This document shows, one piece after another, positions 7,541 to 17,306 of a stretch of 64,000 bases of DNA (the first letter of the stretch is position 1; each line of letters opens with the position of its first letter). This DNA comes from Bacteroidaceae bacterium. Lineage in GTDB: Bacteria; Bacteroidota; Bacteroidia; Bacteroidales; Bacteroidaceae. The notes under the pieces are model-generated. The model was not told where the DNA came from. It did no database searches and saw only the letters and a program-made list of their open reading frames with translations. The DNA lies in contig JAGCDE010000045.1 of assembly GCA_017651315.1 (NCBI GenBank), positions 62,001 through 126,000 on the forward strand. The letters are read 5' to 3'. A program made the translations under genes and the position numbers.

Positions 7541-10401
7541 TAGCGGAAGAGTTCCTCGGCGAGGAACTTTGAGGTATAGCCCTTGCCGCAAGTGGCCACC
7601 TGTTCAGGAGTGCCCTCTGCTACTATCATGCCGCCGCCGCGACCGCCTTCAGGGCCGATGTCGATTATCCAGTCGGCCTGCTTGATTACGTCCATGTTGT
7701 GCTCAATCACAATCACGGTGTTGCCCTTGTCAACCAGGCGGTTGAGTACGTTCATCAGAACACGGATATCCTCAAAGTGCAGGCCTGTGGTAGGCTCGTC
7801 CAGGATGTAAAGCGTGCGGCCGGTATCGCGTTTGGAGAGTTCCGTAGCCAGCTTCACGCGCTGGCTCTCGCCACCTGAGATAGTGGTCGATGGCTGGCCC
7901 AGCTTGAGATAACCCAGCCCCACATCCTGCAGCACCTTTATCTTGTTCAGTATGTTGGGCACGTTCTCAAAGAACTCCACAGCCATATTGATGGTCATGT
8001 CCAGCACATCGGCAATGGACTTGCCCTTGTAGCGCACCTCAAGGGTCTCGCGGTTGTAACGCTTGCCGTGACAGACCTCGCAGGGCACCATGACATCGGG
8101 CAGGAAATTCATCTCGATGGTCTTGTAACCGTTGCCCCCGCAGGCCTCGCACCGCCCGCCGCTCACGTTGAACGAGAAACGGCCCGGCTTATAGGCGCGG
8201 ATCCTTGACTCCGGCAGTTCCACAAAGAGCTGGCGTATGTCACTGAACACGCCGGTATAGGTTGCGGGATTGGAACGCGGGGAGCGTCCTATGGGCGACT
8301 GGTCCACATCCACCACCTTGTCTATGAATTCTATACCCTCAACCGAATCGTACGCAAGCGGTTCCTTCAGCGAGCGGTAGAACTTTTGTGACAGTATGGG
8401 CTGCAGGGTCTCGTTAACCAGAGTCGATTTGCCGCTGCCCGATACGCCCGTCACGCATATAAGCTTGCCAAGCGGGAACTCCACGTCAATACCCTTCAGG
8501 TTATTACCCCTGCATCCATGCAGCACGATGCTCTGTCCGCTGCCCTCACGGCGGTCAGACAGGTTGCCTTGTGAAGTGTCAAGCTTGCCGTTCAGATACC
8601 CGGCGGTAAGGGTGTCGGTCTTTAGCATGTCACTGACAGTGCCCTGGAACACCACTTCGCCCCCCTTTCTTCCGGCACGCGGCCCCAGGTCTATAATCCA
8701 GTCTGCGGCCAGCATCATGTCGCGGTCGTGCTCCACCACGAGGACTGTGTTGCCCGTATCGCGCAGCTGCTTCAAAGACTCTATAAGCCTTACATTATCA
8801 CGCTGATGAAGTCCGATGCTGGGCTCATCCAGTATATAGAGCACATTGACCAGTTTGGAACCTATCTGAGTGGCCAGACGTATGCGCTGCTCCTCACCGC
8901 CGGACAAAGACTCCGCAGGACGGTTGAGCGACAGATAGTCCAGTCCGACATCGAGCATGAAATGCAGGCGGGTACGTATCTCCTTCAGTATTTCCGATGC
9001 AATCGTCCGCTGGCGCTCACCTAAGCGGGACTCAACGTTGCAGGCCCATTTATACAGGTCCTGGATATCCATCGACGCCAGCTCATATATGTTCTTGCCG
9101 TCTATGCGGAAATTCAGCGCCTCGCGGTTAAGGCGGGCTCCGCCGCACTCCGGACAGACGCGTGTCACGGCAAACTGGTCGGCCCACTTCTGTTCGGCGG
9201 CAGTCAGGTCAGTCTGCTGCTGGAGGGAGCGCACGTACTTGACCACACCCTCATACTCCATGAACACGGCATCGGCCTCGCTGTTTATGCCGGTTATCTG
9301 CACCTTAATGCGTTCATCGCTGCCGTTCAGGAGTTCGTCAATGACATCATTGGTCATCTCCGAGACAGGAGTGTCAAGTGTGTAGTCGTACTTGTTGAGC
9401 AGAGCTGTTATCTGCCTGAATATAAGCGTATTCTTAAACGGTCCCAATGGTGCTATGGCACCTTTGCGGACAGAAAGCGAGCGGTCCGGGAGCACCTTGT
9501 CCTCATCCACAGCCGTTATATATCCTAAACCCTTGCACTTGGGGCAGAATCCCTGCGGTGAGTTGAACGAGAAGTTGTGCGGTGCGGGATCACGGTAAGA
9601 CAGGCCTGTCACAGGGCACATGAGCCGCTTGCTGTAATGACGCAGCACACCCTGCTCCGGACGGCCCGGAATTGTCTCCTCCGGCATGGAGAGGACCATC
9701 ATCAGACCGTCACCCTGCTTCATGGCCAATGCCACGCTGTCAGTCAGGCGGTGGTGATATTTCCCGTTCACCACGAGTTTCTCTATCACCACCTCGATAT
9801 CGTGGTTGCGGTAACGGTCCAGCTTCATGCCGGGCCTTACCTCACGCATCTCGCCATCCACACGCACGTTCAGGTACCCCTTGCGGCGTATCCCCTCGAA
9901 CAGCTCCTTGTAGTGACCCTTACGGTTACGCACCAAAGGTGCAAGCACGTAGATACGCTGGCCTTCATAGTCGCTGATTATCCGCTCCACGATCTGCTCC
10001 TCAGTGAACTTGACCATCTTCTCGCCACTCAGGTAGGAGTACGCCTCACCCGCACGGGCAAACAGAAGACGCAGATAATCATAAACCTCAGTGACGGTCC
10101 CTACAGTCGAGCGCGGATTGCGGTTGGTGGTCTTCTGCTCTATTGAAATAACCGGGCTCAGTCCTGTAATGCGATCCACGTCGGGACGCTGGAGATTACC
10201 TAAGAAATTACGGGCGTAAGCCGAGAATGTCTCGATGTAACGGCGCTGTCCCTCGGCATAGATGGTATCGAACGCCAATGATGACTTGCCGCTCCCGCTC
10301 AGTCCCGTGACCACTGTCAGTGACTTGTGCGGTATCTCCACATCAATGTTCTTCAGGTTGTTGGACCTGGCACCAGTTACAACTATCCTGCTTTTCTCCA
10401 T
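7540..10401 (-). CDS. uvrA: Excinuclease ABC subunit A
   Basis: DNA damage recognition ATPase of nucleotide excision repair, 953 residues, normal family length. Both ABC modules are present: Walker A GLSGSGKS at 33-40 and a second GVSGSGKS, with ABC signatures LSGGEEQRI and ISGGESQRV and matching Walker [17 protein letters not shown]. The C-terminal zinc finger is complete (CEAC and CEVC). In the first finger the leading pair is degraded to CPVT while CPKC remains. ATG 10401 was chosen because GGAGG at 10410-10414 lies 8 bases ahead; an in-frame GTG at 10410 overlaps that site. It starts five bases after the stop of the CHU_C-type gene. Confidence 0.97.
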   Translation of the reverse strand: MEKSRIVVTGARSNNLKNIDVEIPHKSLTVVTGLSGSGKSSLAFDTIYAEGQRRYIETFSAYARNFLGNLQRPDVDRITGLSPVISIEQKTTNRNPRSTVGTVTEVYDYLRLLFARAGEAYSYLSGEKMVKFTEEQIVERIISDYEGQRIYVLAPLVRNRKGHYKELFEGIRRKGYLNVRVDGEMREVRPGMKLDRYRNHDIEVVIEKLVVNGKYHHRLTDSVALAMKQGDGLMMVLSMPEETIPGRPEQGVLRHYSKRLMCPVTGLSYRDPAPHNFSFNSPQGFCPKCKGLGYITAVDEDKVLPDRSLSVRKGAIAPLGPFKNTLIFRQITALLNKYDYTLDTPVSEMTNDVIDELLNGSDERIKVQITGINSEADAVFMEYEGVVKYVRSLQQQTDLTAAEQKWADQFAVTRVCPECGGARLNREALNFRIDGKNIYELASMDIQDLYKWACNVESRLGERQRTIASEILKEIRTRLHFMLDVGLDYLSLNRPAESLSGGEEQRIRLATQIGSKLVNVLYILDEPSIGLHQRDNVRLIESLKQLRDTGNTVLVVEHDRDMMLAADWIIDLGPRAGRKGGEVVFQGTVSDMLKTDTLTAGYLNGKLDTSQGNLSDRREGSGQSIVLHGCRGNNLKGIDVEFPLGKLICVTGVSGSGKSTLVNETLQPILSQKFYRSLKEPLAYDSVEGIEFIDKVVDVDQSPIGRSPRSNPATYTGVFSDIRQLFVELPESRIRAYKPGRFSFNVSGGRCEACGGNGYKTIEMNFLPDVMVPCEVCHGKRYNRETLEVRYKGKSIADVLDMTINMAVEFFENVPNILNKIKVLQDVGLGYLKLGQPSTTISGGESQRVKLATELSKRDTGRTLYILDEPTTGLHFEDIRVLMNVLNRLVDKGNTVIVIEHNMDVIKQADWIIDIGPEGGRGGGMIVAEGTPEQVATCGKGYTSKFLAEELFR

Positions 10402-10406
10402 CCCGA

Positions 10407-11201
10407 TCACCTCCGTATTCCGGTTCCTGTCAGCACGTTTATATCGGCTTTCCTCTCATACACCTTACCGCCGGCACCCACAGCCTTGACATTGATGAAA
10501 TAGACACCGTCGCTCACCACCTTGCCATTGTGATTTCCATCCCAACAGTTGATGAGGTAACCGCCGTCGGCATCGCGTGTAGCCTCATCCTCGGGGGTAA
10601 GGATATCCTCGGTCTTTCCCGAAATGCTCTTTATGACCTGTCCCCAGCGGTTGAAAATGGCAATCTCAAGCCTTGCTATGGAACGCACATAGATACGGTA
10701 GTCATCGTTAATCCCGTCATCATTGGGCGAGAAGGCGTTGAAAAGCTTCACCTCCGAATCGTCAATCATAAAACTCATGGGAGCTATATCGTAACCGGGA
10801 ACGGTATTCAGGGAGTCCCTGTCCCTGTATGACCATGAGAACGACACCTGGAAATTGCCCCAGTCCGTGAATTCATATTCCGTGTTGCTCTCCTGACGCT
10901 TGAGGTAGTTCTCTGACCTGGGTGTCTCTCCGTCAGTATATGTCCTCAGCACCTGCCATTCCGGAAACAGCACATACTCCCTGCCGTCATCCGATGTTAG
11001 GGATGAACTGAACTCCACCCTGAGCGGCACTGTGTATGATTCGGAGCCGGACTCTCCGGGATTGATGTATGTGGTGTCACTGGAAACCGTTATCAACGTC
11101 AGTTTCACGTTCGGGACAGGCACGCCTGCAAAGCAGGTCATGCATCCCTGCAGAGCCGCGAGAAACGTCATCAGAAATACTTTTCCGGCTGATTCTTTCA
11201 T
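10407..11201 (-). CDS. T9SS type B cargo protein with CHU_C (gliding-motility-associated) C-terminal domain
   Basis: Secreted protein of 264 residues. A signal peptide ends near CFAGVP. The middle has no recognised domain. The last 90 residues form a CHU_C domain: [26 protein letters not shown], then the [18 protein letters not shown] block. In this family the domain directs export by type IX secretion and surface attachment. The gene precedes uvrA by only five bases and is probably cotranscribed with it, an unlikely functional pairing. It is divergent from the LysM protein gene. Confidence 0.87.
   Translation of the reverse strand: MKESAGKVFLMTFLAALQGCMTCFAGVPVPNVKLTLITVSSDTTYINPGESGSESYTVPLRVEFSSSLTSDDGREYVLFPEWQVLRTYTDGETPRSENYLKRQESNTEYEFTDWGNFQVSFSWSYRDRDSLNTVPGYDIAPMSFMIDDSEVKLFNAFSPNDDGINDDYRIYVRSIARLEIAIFNRWGQVIKSISGKTEDILTPEDEATRDADGGYLINCWDGNHNGKVVSDGVYFINVKAVGAGGKVYERKADINVLTGTGIRR
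10410..10414 (-). promoter_or_regulatory. Strong Shine-Dalgarno site of uvrA
   Basis: GGAGG on the minus strand, 8 bases from ATG 10401. Strong Shine-Dalgarno sites are uncommon in Bacteroidota, and this one settles the uvrA start. Confidence 0.65.
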
Positions 11202-11298
11202 ATTGTCTTCTGTTTGGACATGAAATCCTTCTTTATAATAAAACGCAAAATTACTCAGAATATTCTCTCATCATTCCATTCGGGTGAACCCTTTTTTG

Positions 11299-11306
11299 TA
11301 CTTTTG
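11299..11306 (+). promoter_or_regulatory. Bacteroidota -7 promoter box for the LysM gene
   Basis: TACTTTTG matches TAnnTTTG, 24 bases before ATG 11331. It lies inside a longer in-frame extension, which argues against starts upstream of 11331. Confidence 0.6.
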
Positions 11307-11330
11307 CAGATTAAGAAAACAAATCACGAG

Positions 11331-13178
11331 ATGACACGATATCTGAAATCCTTTCTGACCGCCCTGCTGTTGCTTGCGACCATGTCTTTATCAACACTCC
11401 GTGCACAGGAACAGCAATATTTCCTGCACACTGTGACAGCAGGCCAGGGACTTTACTCCATATCCAGAATGTACGGCGTGACCGAGGAGGAGATCATCAG
11501 GCTCAATCCCGGGAGCGAAACCGTGATCCGCATAGGACAGGAACTCAGGATACCGGTTGCCCGAAGTACCGGTTCAGAGCAGGCATCCGGCAGATTCCAT
11601 ACCATCGTCCAAGGCGAGACCCTTTACCGTCTGTCCGTTGACAACAACGTATCTGTCAAGGAGATAATGGATGCCAATCCAGGACTCTCCGCCCAGAATT
11701 TCAAGATAGGCCAGGTAATAACCATACCTGCCCCGACAGGCTCCGCCCCCCTCGCATCGACCATCGAAACCGCCGAGGAGGAGATTCCGGAAGCCATCGC
11801 GAACGCTAACGAATCACTTGATGCCGAAGAGCAGCCGTACAAATGTATCCACGTAGTGAAACGCCGCGAGACGATTTACCGCATCTGCAAGACCTACGGC
11901 ATAACCCAGGCCGAGTTCCTTGAGGCCAATCCCCAGTACCGCAAGTCCAAACTCCGCAACGGAGCGGAGGTAATCATACCATTCTCCTCCAGCGAGCGTG
12001 CCGGGAAAGAGCAGACCCGCAAGCAGGCGGAGACAGTACTCGAATCCATTCCTGACAGCACCCTCTTCCGGCTTAACACCCCGAAACGCAGGCATGAGCC
12101 GGGCAAGGTGAATGCTGCCCTGATACTTCCCTTCTCACTATCCGATGAATCCTCGGTTGACCAGATGAAGATGGTTGAGTTCCTGCAGGGAGTGCTGCTC
12201 GGCATAGAGAAACTCAAGGATGAGAGGATTTCGGTCAACCTGAAGGTCCTGGATTCCGGCAGGACCGATGCCGACGGCATCAGGCGGATCCTCGCCCTGG
12301 AGGGCATGGATGAGATGGACCTCGTCATCTTCGGCTCAAAGGATGCCGCACAGATAGGCGAGGCGTCAAGATGGTCGTCCGAGAAGGAGATACCTCTCGT
12401 TCTCCCGCTCAACTCCAACTCCGACTATGTTTTCGCCAACCCACACGTCTTCCAGCTCAACACACCGCAATCCTACATTTACAGGGAGGTTTATGACCAG
12501 TTCTTCAAGCAGTTCAGGAAACCCAATGTAATAATAATCGATGCGGCCGACGGTTCCCGAAACGAATTCCTGAACGGACTCATCATAGAGATGGACGACA
12601 GGAAAGTCCCGCATGAGACCATTGCGCTCAGAAACCTTAACGAATCCGTCAAAAGCAGGCTGAAGCCGAACCTCCAGAACATCTTCATCATCAACTCCAA
12701 GGAGGCCAGCCCCCTCATCACGGCACTGCCCATGCTCCAGCTTATCAGCAGGAACAAGGACGAGGGGGTCGAGACCCATCTGTTCGGCTATCCTGAGTAC
12801 CAGACATATACCATCGACCACCTTGATGAGATGTACGAGGTTGACACATGGTTCTACAGTTGGTTTTACACCAACAACATGCTCAAGGAGTCAATCGATT
12901 TCGGCAATTCATTCCGCCGCGCATTCGGCCGTCAGATGATTATCAGCTACCCCAGCTATGCCTCATACGGCTACGACACCTCCTATTATTTCCTCAAGGG
13001 AGCCTCACAATACGGTGAGCAGCTTGAAGACAACCTGGGACGCATCAGGAGCAACCCCGTACAGATGGGGTTCAAGTTCGAGAGGGTGAACAACTGGGGA
13101 GGTTTCATAAACCGCAAAGTGTTCTTCATCCATCTCTCCGACAACTACGTGGTGGAAAAGATTGATTTTGACCGATGA
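11331..13178 (+). CDS. LysM peptidoglycan-binding protein with periplasmic ligand-binding-like domain
   Basis: Exported protein of 615 residues. After a signal peptide (cleavage near LRAQ) come three LysM repeats, starting near HTVTAGQGLYSISRMYG, HTIVQGETLYRLSV and HVVKRRETIYRICKTYG. A large C-terminal domain resembles type I periplasmic binding proteins (KVNAALILPFSL, VIFGSKDAAQIGEAS). It probably sits in the periplasm on peptidoglycan; the ligand, if any, is unknown. The start at 11331 opens directly into the signal peptide. It shares ATGA with the following PorT-like gene, suggesting the two act together in the envelope. Confidence 0.88.
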   Translation: MTRYLKSFLTALLLLATMSLSTLRAQEQQYFLHTVTAGQGLYSISRMYGVTEEEIIRLNPGSETVIRIGQELRIPVARSTGSEQASGRFHTIVQGETLYRLSVDNNVSVKEIMDANPGLSAQNFKIGQVITIPAPTGSAPLASTIETAEEEIPEAIANANESLDAEEQPYKCIHVVKRRETIYRICKTYGITQAEFLEANPQYRKSKLRNGAEVIIPFSSSERAGKEQTRKQAETVLESIPDSTLFRLNTPKRRHEPGKVNAALILPFSLSDESSVDQMKMVEFLQGVLLGIEKLKDERISVNLKVLDSGRTDADGIRRILALEGMDEMDLVIFGSKDAAQIGEASRWSSEKEIPLVLPLNSNSDYVFANPHVFQLNTPQSYIYREVYDQFFKQFRKPNVIIIDAADGSRNEFLNGLIIEMDDRKVPHETIALRNLNESVKSRLKPNLQNIFIINSKEASPLITALPMLQLISRNKDEGVETHLFGYPEYQTYTIDHLDEMYEVDTWFYSWFYTNNMLKESIDFGNSFRRAFGRQMIISYPSYASYGYDTSYYFLKGASQYGEQLEDNLGRIRSNPVQMGFKFERVNNWGGFINRKVFFIHLSDNYVVEKIDFDR

Positions 13179-13873
13179 ACAGAGCCCTGACCGTCACTAT
13201 TGTCCTGTTCCTGCTTGCTGCGGCAGCCAATCCCGTGAGAGCCCAGGTGGGCGATCCGAGAAACACTGTCTCTGTGGGTGTCAGCGGTGGCATGGGAACC
13301 AACAGCGTCACTTTCGTACCCTCCATCAAACAGGACATAAGCTTAGGCCCCGTGGCTGGAGTGACCTTACGTCATATCTCCGAAAAATACTTCTTTCTCA
13401 TCAATGGCCTCCAGATGGAGTGCAACTGGGTCACACGCGGATGGACAGAGTTTATCGATGACGGCTCGGACAATGAGTACACCCGCCAGCTCAATTACAT
13501 AGAGGTGCCTTTCTTTGCGCACCTGGGGTTCGGACGGGAATTCCGGGGGTTCCAGGGCTACTTCAATCTCGGTCCTCAGATATCATACCTGCTCTATGAG
13601 GTACAGAAGAAAGGCGGTCTCGAGCCCTGGAACACAGCCAACCGTCCCAACCGCGTGGTCTATCAGTATGACCGTCCGATAGAGAACAGGCTGGATTACG
13701 GTATCTCGGCCGGATTGGGAGTGGAACTGAGGACCGGTTTGGGAGTGTTCGGAATAGAGGGGCGTTACTATTTCGGTCTCGGCAATATCTACGGAATCAC
13801 CAAGAGCGACTATTTCGCACGTTGCGCGAACAGTTCCATCTCTGTCCGCGCAACATATCTGATAAATCTGTAA
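13175..13873 (+). CDS. PorT-like outer-membrane beta-barrel protein
   Basis: Protein of 232 residues with a signal peptide (cleavage near VRAQ) and alternating-hydrophobicity strands typical of the small OMP_b-brl/PorT family: GVSGGMGTNSV, YIEVPFFAHLGFG, YFNLGPQISYLLYE, GISAGLGVELRTG, terminal VRATYLINL. True PorT takes part in type IX secretion, but many paralogues do not, so a secretion role is only inferred. Start and upstream stop overlap as ATGA. It converges with the DUF4293 gene nine bases away. Confidence 0.83.
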   Translation: MNRALTVTIVLFLLAAAANPVRAQVGDPRNTVSVGVSGGMGTNSVTFVPSIKQDISLGPVAGVTLRHISEKYFFLINGLQMECNWVTRGWTEFIDDGSDNEYTRQLNYIEVPFFAHLGFGREFRGFQGYFNLGPQISYLLYEVQKKGGLEPWNTANRPNRVVYQYDRPIENRLDYGISAGLGVELRTGLGVFGIEGRYYFGLGNIYGITKSDYFARCANSSISVRATYLINL

Positions 13874-13882
13874 AGGAGAGGT

Positions 13883-14356
13883 TCAGTCCCTCAGGCGGAA
13901 CCCGCTCGCCTTGGCAAGGATATCCGCTTCGGCCTTGGATATGCCGTGAACCGACATATACTCCAGAATCAGGCATACAAGCGGCAGCACGACCGGTATT
14001 CCGGGAATGAATGAAGCATTGCCCTTGAGCAACAGCACATAAATCACAAGAACCAGGTAATAGCCCACCGTCAGCAGCATCATGAATATGATAAGCCTCT
14101 TCTGCAGAACAAAATTCCTGAATCCCGACAGAAGCAGTTCGAATATCCCCACTCCGAGATTAAGGATCAGTATCACGCCTAACCCCCACAGGGCACCCTT
14201 GGCGGTTCCATCCTCATAAAGAAGGCGGAAATTGGTGAGCCTGATAAGCTCGCCTCCATCGACCACGAACGTGGCGATGGGAAAAACAAGGCTGACAATC
14301 ATCAAAACGCAGATGAGGGTCAGCCATACCTGATGCAAGTAGAACTCTATCTTCAT
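13883..14356 (-). CDS. DUF4293 family membrane protein
   Basis: Integral membrane protein of 157 residues with four predicted helices (LTLICVLMIVSLVFPIATFV; LWGLGVILILNLGVGIFEL; LIIFMMLLTVGYYLVLVIYV; FIPGIPVVLPLVCLILEYM). This Bacteroidota family usually follows rpoZ and has no known biochemical role. Start and upstream rpoZ stop overlap as TGATG, so it is translationally coupled. Last gene of the bamD-rpoZ-DUF4293 operon. Confidence 0.85.
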   Translation of the reverse strand: MKIEFYLHQVWLTLICVLMIVSLVFPIATFVVDGGELIRLTNFRLLYEDGTAKGALWGLGVILILNLGVGIFELLLSGFRNFVLQKRLIIFMMLLTVGYYLVLVIYVLLLKGNASFIPGIPVVLPLVCLILEYMSVHGISKAEADILAKASGFRLRD

Positions 14357-14688
14357 CAGATGTTCTCCTTGTCCTTGGCAGGATTGCGCCAGTAAATCTT
14401 GCCATCCTCAAACTCCTGGGCGGCAATCAGAGTGGGTTTGGGAAGACGCTCATAGTAGCGGGATATCTCTATCTGCTCCCTGTTCTCGAACATCTCCTCC
14501 AGATTGTCGGTGGTCGAGCTGAACTCGTCAAGTTTCTGCTTCAGTTCCTCCTTCATCTCCGCAGAAATCTGATTGGCGCGCTTGCCCATAATGACGACAC
14601 TCTCGTAGATATTGCCGGTATCCTTCACGAAATCAACCAGGTCACGTGTCACGGTGTTGGTTGAGGCATTTGTTTTCTTGAAATCCAT
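14356..14688 (-). CDS. rpoZ: RNA polymerase omega subunit (Bacteroidota type)
   Basis: Small subunit of 110 residues that assists RNA polymerase assembly. The family signature is NIYESVVIMGKRANQIS followed by an acidic helix (EELKQKLDEFSS) and the YYERLPKPTLIAAQEF tail typical of the divergent Bacteroidota omega. It begins one base after the bamD stop, and its own stop overlaps the next start, so expression is coupled through all three genes. Confidence 0.9.
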   Translation of the reverse strand: MDFKKTNASTNTVTRDLVDFVKDTGNIYESVVIMGKRANQISAEMKEELKQKLDEFSSTTDNLEEMFENREQIEISRYYERLPKPTLIAAQEFEDGKIYWRNPAKDKENI

Positions 14689-14689
14689 C

Positions 14690-15523
14690 TTATTCGTCTT
14701 GAATTTGTTCTTTACCCTCTAAGTTCCTTGTGGAGATCCTGAATATCCTCTCAGCCTCCTTCATGTACTTGCTTTCAGGAAATTCGTTCTTGAAAGCGTA
14801 ATATTCGTCAATGGCGTCCCTGTAGCGTTCATCCTTCCTGGACGCCACGCTCTCCTCTGCCAGCTGGAATTTCGCCCTGAGCACCAGTGCGGACAGATCC
14901 TCGCGATACCTGGTGTAAGGATAGTCCCTCATGGCATTCTGAGCCACAATTATGCATGACCTGTAGTTGTTGCCGAGATAGAGCCCCATGTTGTAGTAGA
15001 GCTCTGCCGAGCGTTTCTCCTTCTCAACCAGACGGTCATACATCTCATATATCATCCCTTCGGCCTCACTGCGGTAACGGCTCCGCGGATAGGTCTCCAC
15101 GAACCTTTGCAGGGAAGATATGGCATTGTTAGTACTCGTGGCATCCAAACGCGGGTCAGGCATATCCAGAAACAGGCTCTTGCCCATCATGAAGAGGCTG
15201 CTTTCCGAGTAATCACTGTTCGGATACCGCGTAAAGCAGCTCTGGAAATACTGTGAAGCCGACAGGTAGTCACCCAGGTTGAAATAGCACGATGCCAGCA
15301 GGTACATCGACTCCTCACCCTGTGGAGTACCGTGGAGCATCACCACACACTCCTCAAGCACGGAACTGCAAGTGGTGAACCGACCCTCAGCATAGAGGTT
15401 CTTTGCCAGACTGTACTTGGTGCCGTAATCCGATGCCTTGAGTATCTTGTTGTACCCGCCGCATCCGGTAAGCGTCACCACCGCGAGGACAGCCGAAATA
15501 AGAAGTGTAATACCCCTGCGCAT
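14690..15523 (-). CDS. bamD: Outer-membrane assembly lipoprotein BamD
   Basis: Periplasmic TPR lipoprotein of the BAM complex, 277 residues. The signal sequence ends in the lipobox LTGC (Cys at about 21). Five TPR-like helical pairs follow, including EESMYLLASCYFNLGDYLSA, a pattern typical of BamD/YfiO. It heads an operon with rpoZ and the DUF4293 gene; TTTG-N20-TAATTTTG lies 24 bases upstream. Confidence 0.92.
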   Translation of the reverse strand: MRRGITLLISAVLAVVTLTGCGGYNKILKASDYGTKYSLAKNLYAEGRFTTCSSVLEECVVMLHGTPQGEESMYLLASCYFNLGDYLSASQYFQSCFTRYPNSDYSESSLFMMGKSLFLDMPDPRLDATSTNNAISSLQRFVETYPRSRYRSEAEGMIYEMYDRLVEKEKRSAELYYNMGLYLGNNYRSCIIVAQNAMRDYPYTRYREDLSALVLRAKFQLAEESVASRKDERYRDAIDEYYAFKNEFPESKYMKEAERIFRISTRNLEGKEQIQDE

Positions 15524-15546
15524 TATGCCTTTTCTGTTTCAACCTG

Positions 15547-15578
15547 CAAAATTATCTAATTTGGCCGAACAGAACAAA
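15547..15578 (-). promoter_or_regulatory. Promoter of the bamD operon
   Basis: On the minus strand, TTTG (15578-15575), 20 bases, then TAATTTTG (15554-15547): both boxes of the Bacteroidota sigma-ABfr consensus at good spacing, 24 bases before the bamD ATG. Confidence 0.65.
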
Positions 15579-15598
15579 CTTGTAACCCTTATTTAATA

Positions 15599-17245
15599 TT
15601 ATTTACGTATCCTGAGTATGTCGCCGTGATCCCGGACCACACTCTCCTTCCACTTGTCGGAATACTCCTCCTGTATGGGAAATTCCGGTATGTTCCTGTC
15701 GTATCCGTTATCCCTGAATGAGCCGTCCTCATTCTGGCGCTTTATGTTTCCGTCAATATATTTTACCAACAGATACTTGTCTAACCCCTGCCATCTCACG
15801 AACAGGTCCGAAGCGTTGTCCACACCGAAAGCGGTGAGATACCTGTTCGCCTCCGTTTCGGCCATGCCCGCAGCCCTGGAATATGCGCCGTCAGCCTTCG
15901 CTATCATTTCGTTCTCATACCTGTCAATCACATCACGCACCTCCGCGCCAATCCTGTCATAACGCAGGTAAGCGAATTGGGCTATCCTGCTGACAGCCCA
16001 GTACATGGAGGTCTCCGAATACTCGATTAAAGAGCCGTTCCCCTCACGCAGGCACTCTGGAACAGCATTTGTACAGCTAAAGAAAGGCATCAGCGGCGAA
16101 GTCCCCGCATCGTCCACACCGAACCAGAAAATACCGTATTTCCTGTCCGGACGGGACTGCGCCACATACCACCAGCCAGTCTGCTGGGTGGCTATGGCAC
16201 GTTCGTTCACATACTCCCAGCCCTGATACTCGAACTCCATGGGACGCCAGCGATACGGCAGACGGCTGCCTCCGGCACCTATATCTGTGGTCATGTCAAG
16301 AGGCGTCCCTTCAAAATGGTCACGCATCATGTCAGCCAGCTCTTTTGTTGATATTTTTTTATTCGGCTTAACATACAGCGGCATATGTTTCTTCAAGTCA
16401 TATCCCATTGCGTAATCCAGATATTCATCCATTCCGTCGGCAAACCGGTTGAAGAATGACCATACCCTGGCCTCACATCCGCGTGCCGCACCGAAATCCA
16501 GAGGGTTATAGACATCGCAGAAACTGAACTCCTCGTCCGTGCCGCTGAAAATGCCCTGCTCCCTGGCATGCTTTATCACGTCCTTGGCATAGAGGCAGTT
16601 GTCCGGATCATTAAAATCAATGGTGGTTATGCGCGACTGGTTGGCATGGCCTGAGATATAACCGTCAGGAATACGTTTGGCCACCCATACGGCACCACGG
16701 TTCACGTTGCGCCCCTTCTTGTCGAACCTGGGGTTCTTGCCCATAATGTCCATAATCCATATCTCGTTCGGGTCACAGAGCGTGAACGATTCCCCCTCCG
16801 ATGCATATCCGTACTCCTGCATCAGATTGTCTATCAGCAGGATGGCCTCGCGCGCAGTCCTGCATCTCTCCAATGCGATATATATCAGCGAGCCGTAATC
16901 CAGTATGGCCGTAGTGTCAATGAACTCCCGTCCGCCATACGTGGTCTCCCCTATCACCAGCTGGTGCTCGTTCATATTGCCTATAACCGAATAGACATGG
17001 GCAGCCTGCGGAATCTCACCGAGCCTCTTGCCGCTGTCCCAGTCGATTATCTCCCTCATCGTCCCTGCCGGGAAGTCGGCGGCGGGACTGTAATGCAACG
17101 TTCCGTAAAGCTGGTGCGAATCGGCCGCGTATGTACACATGTTCGAGCCGTTGGCCGATGCACCTTTTGTCACAATCAGATTGGTGCAGGCAAATGCACC
17201 TGCCGTGCAAAGCACTGCTGTAAAAGTAAGAATCAGTCTTTTCAT
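15599..17245 (-). CDS. C69 family dipeptidase (PepD-like Ntn hydrolase)
   Basis: Secreted peptidase of 548 residues. The signal sequence runs to about residue 19 and is followed directly by CTNLIVTKGASANGS, so Cys20 becomes the N-terminal nucleophile, as in dipeptidase A (family C69). Other family blocks are visible, such as SFTLCDPNEIWIMDIMGKN, RVWSFFNRFADGMDEYLDY and YVAQSRPDRKYGIFWFGVDD. It probably degrades peptides in the periplasm. The AFAC junction does not fit a lipobox well, so cleavage by ordinary signal peptidase is more likely. It stands alone between bamD and an ATPase gene. Confidence 0.9.
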   Translation of the reverse strand: MKRLILTFTAVLCTAGAFACTNLIVTKGASANGSNMCTYAADSHQLYGTLHYSPAADFPAGTMREIIDWDSGKRLGEIPQAAHVYSVIGNMNEHQLVIGETTYGGREFIDTTAILDYGSLIYIALERCRTAREAILLIDNLMQEYGYASEGESFTLCDPNEIWIMDIMGKNPRFDKKGRNVNRGAVWVAKRIPDGYISGHANQSRITTIDFNDPDNCLYAKDVIKHAREQGIFSGTDEEFSFCDVYNPLDFGAARGCEARVWSFFNRFADGMDEYLDYAMGYDLKKHMPLYVKPNKKISTKELADMMRDHFEGTPLDMTTDIGAGGSRLPYRWRPMEFEYQGWEYVNERAIATQQTGWWYVAQSRPDRKYGIFWFGVDDAGTSPLMPFFSCTNAVPECLREGNGSLIEYSETSMYWAVSRIAQFAYLRYDRIGAEVRDVIDRYENEMIAKADGAYSRAAGMAETEANRYLTAFGVDNASDLFVRWQGLDKYLLVKYIDGNIKRQNEDGSFRDNGYDRNIPEFPIQEEYSDKWKESVVRDHGDILRIRK

Positions 17246-17306
17246 TATTGTTGTTTTAACTTCGTTGACTTTTGTTGCGAAAGGCTACGGGCCAATATTC
17301 AAAACA

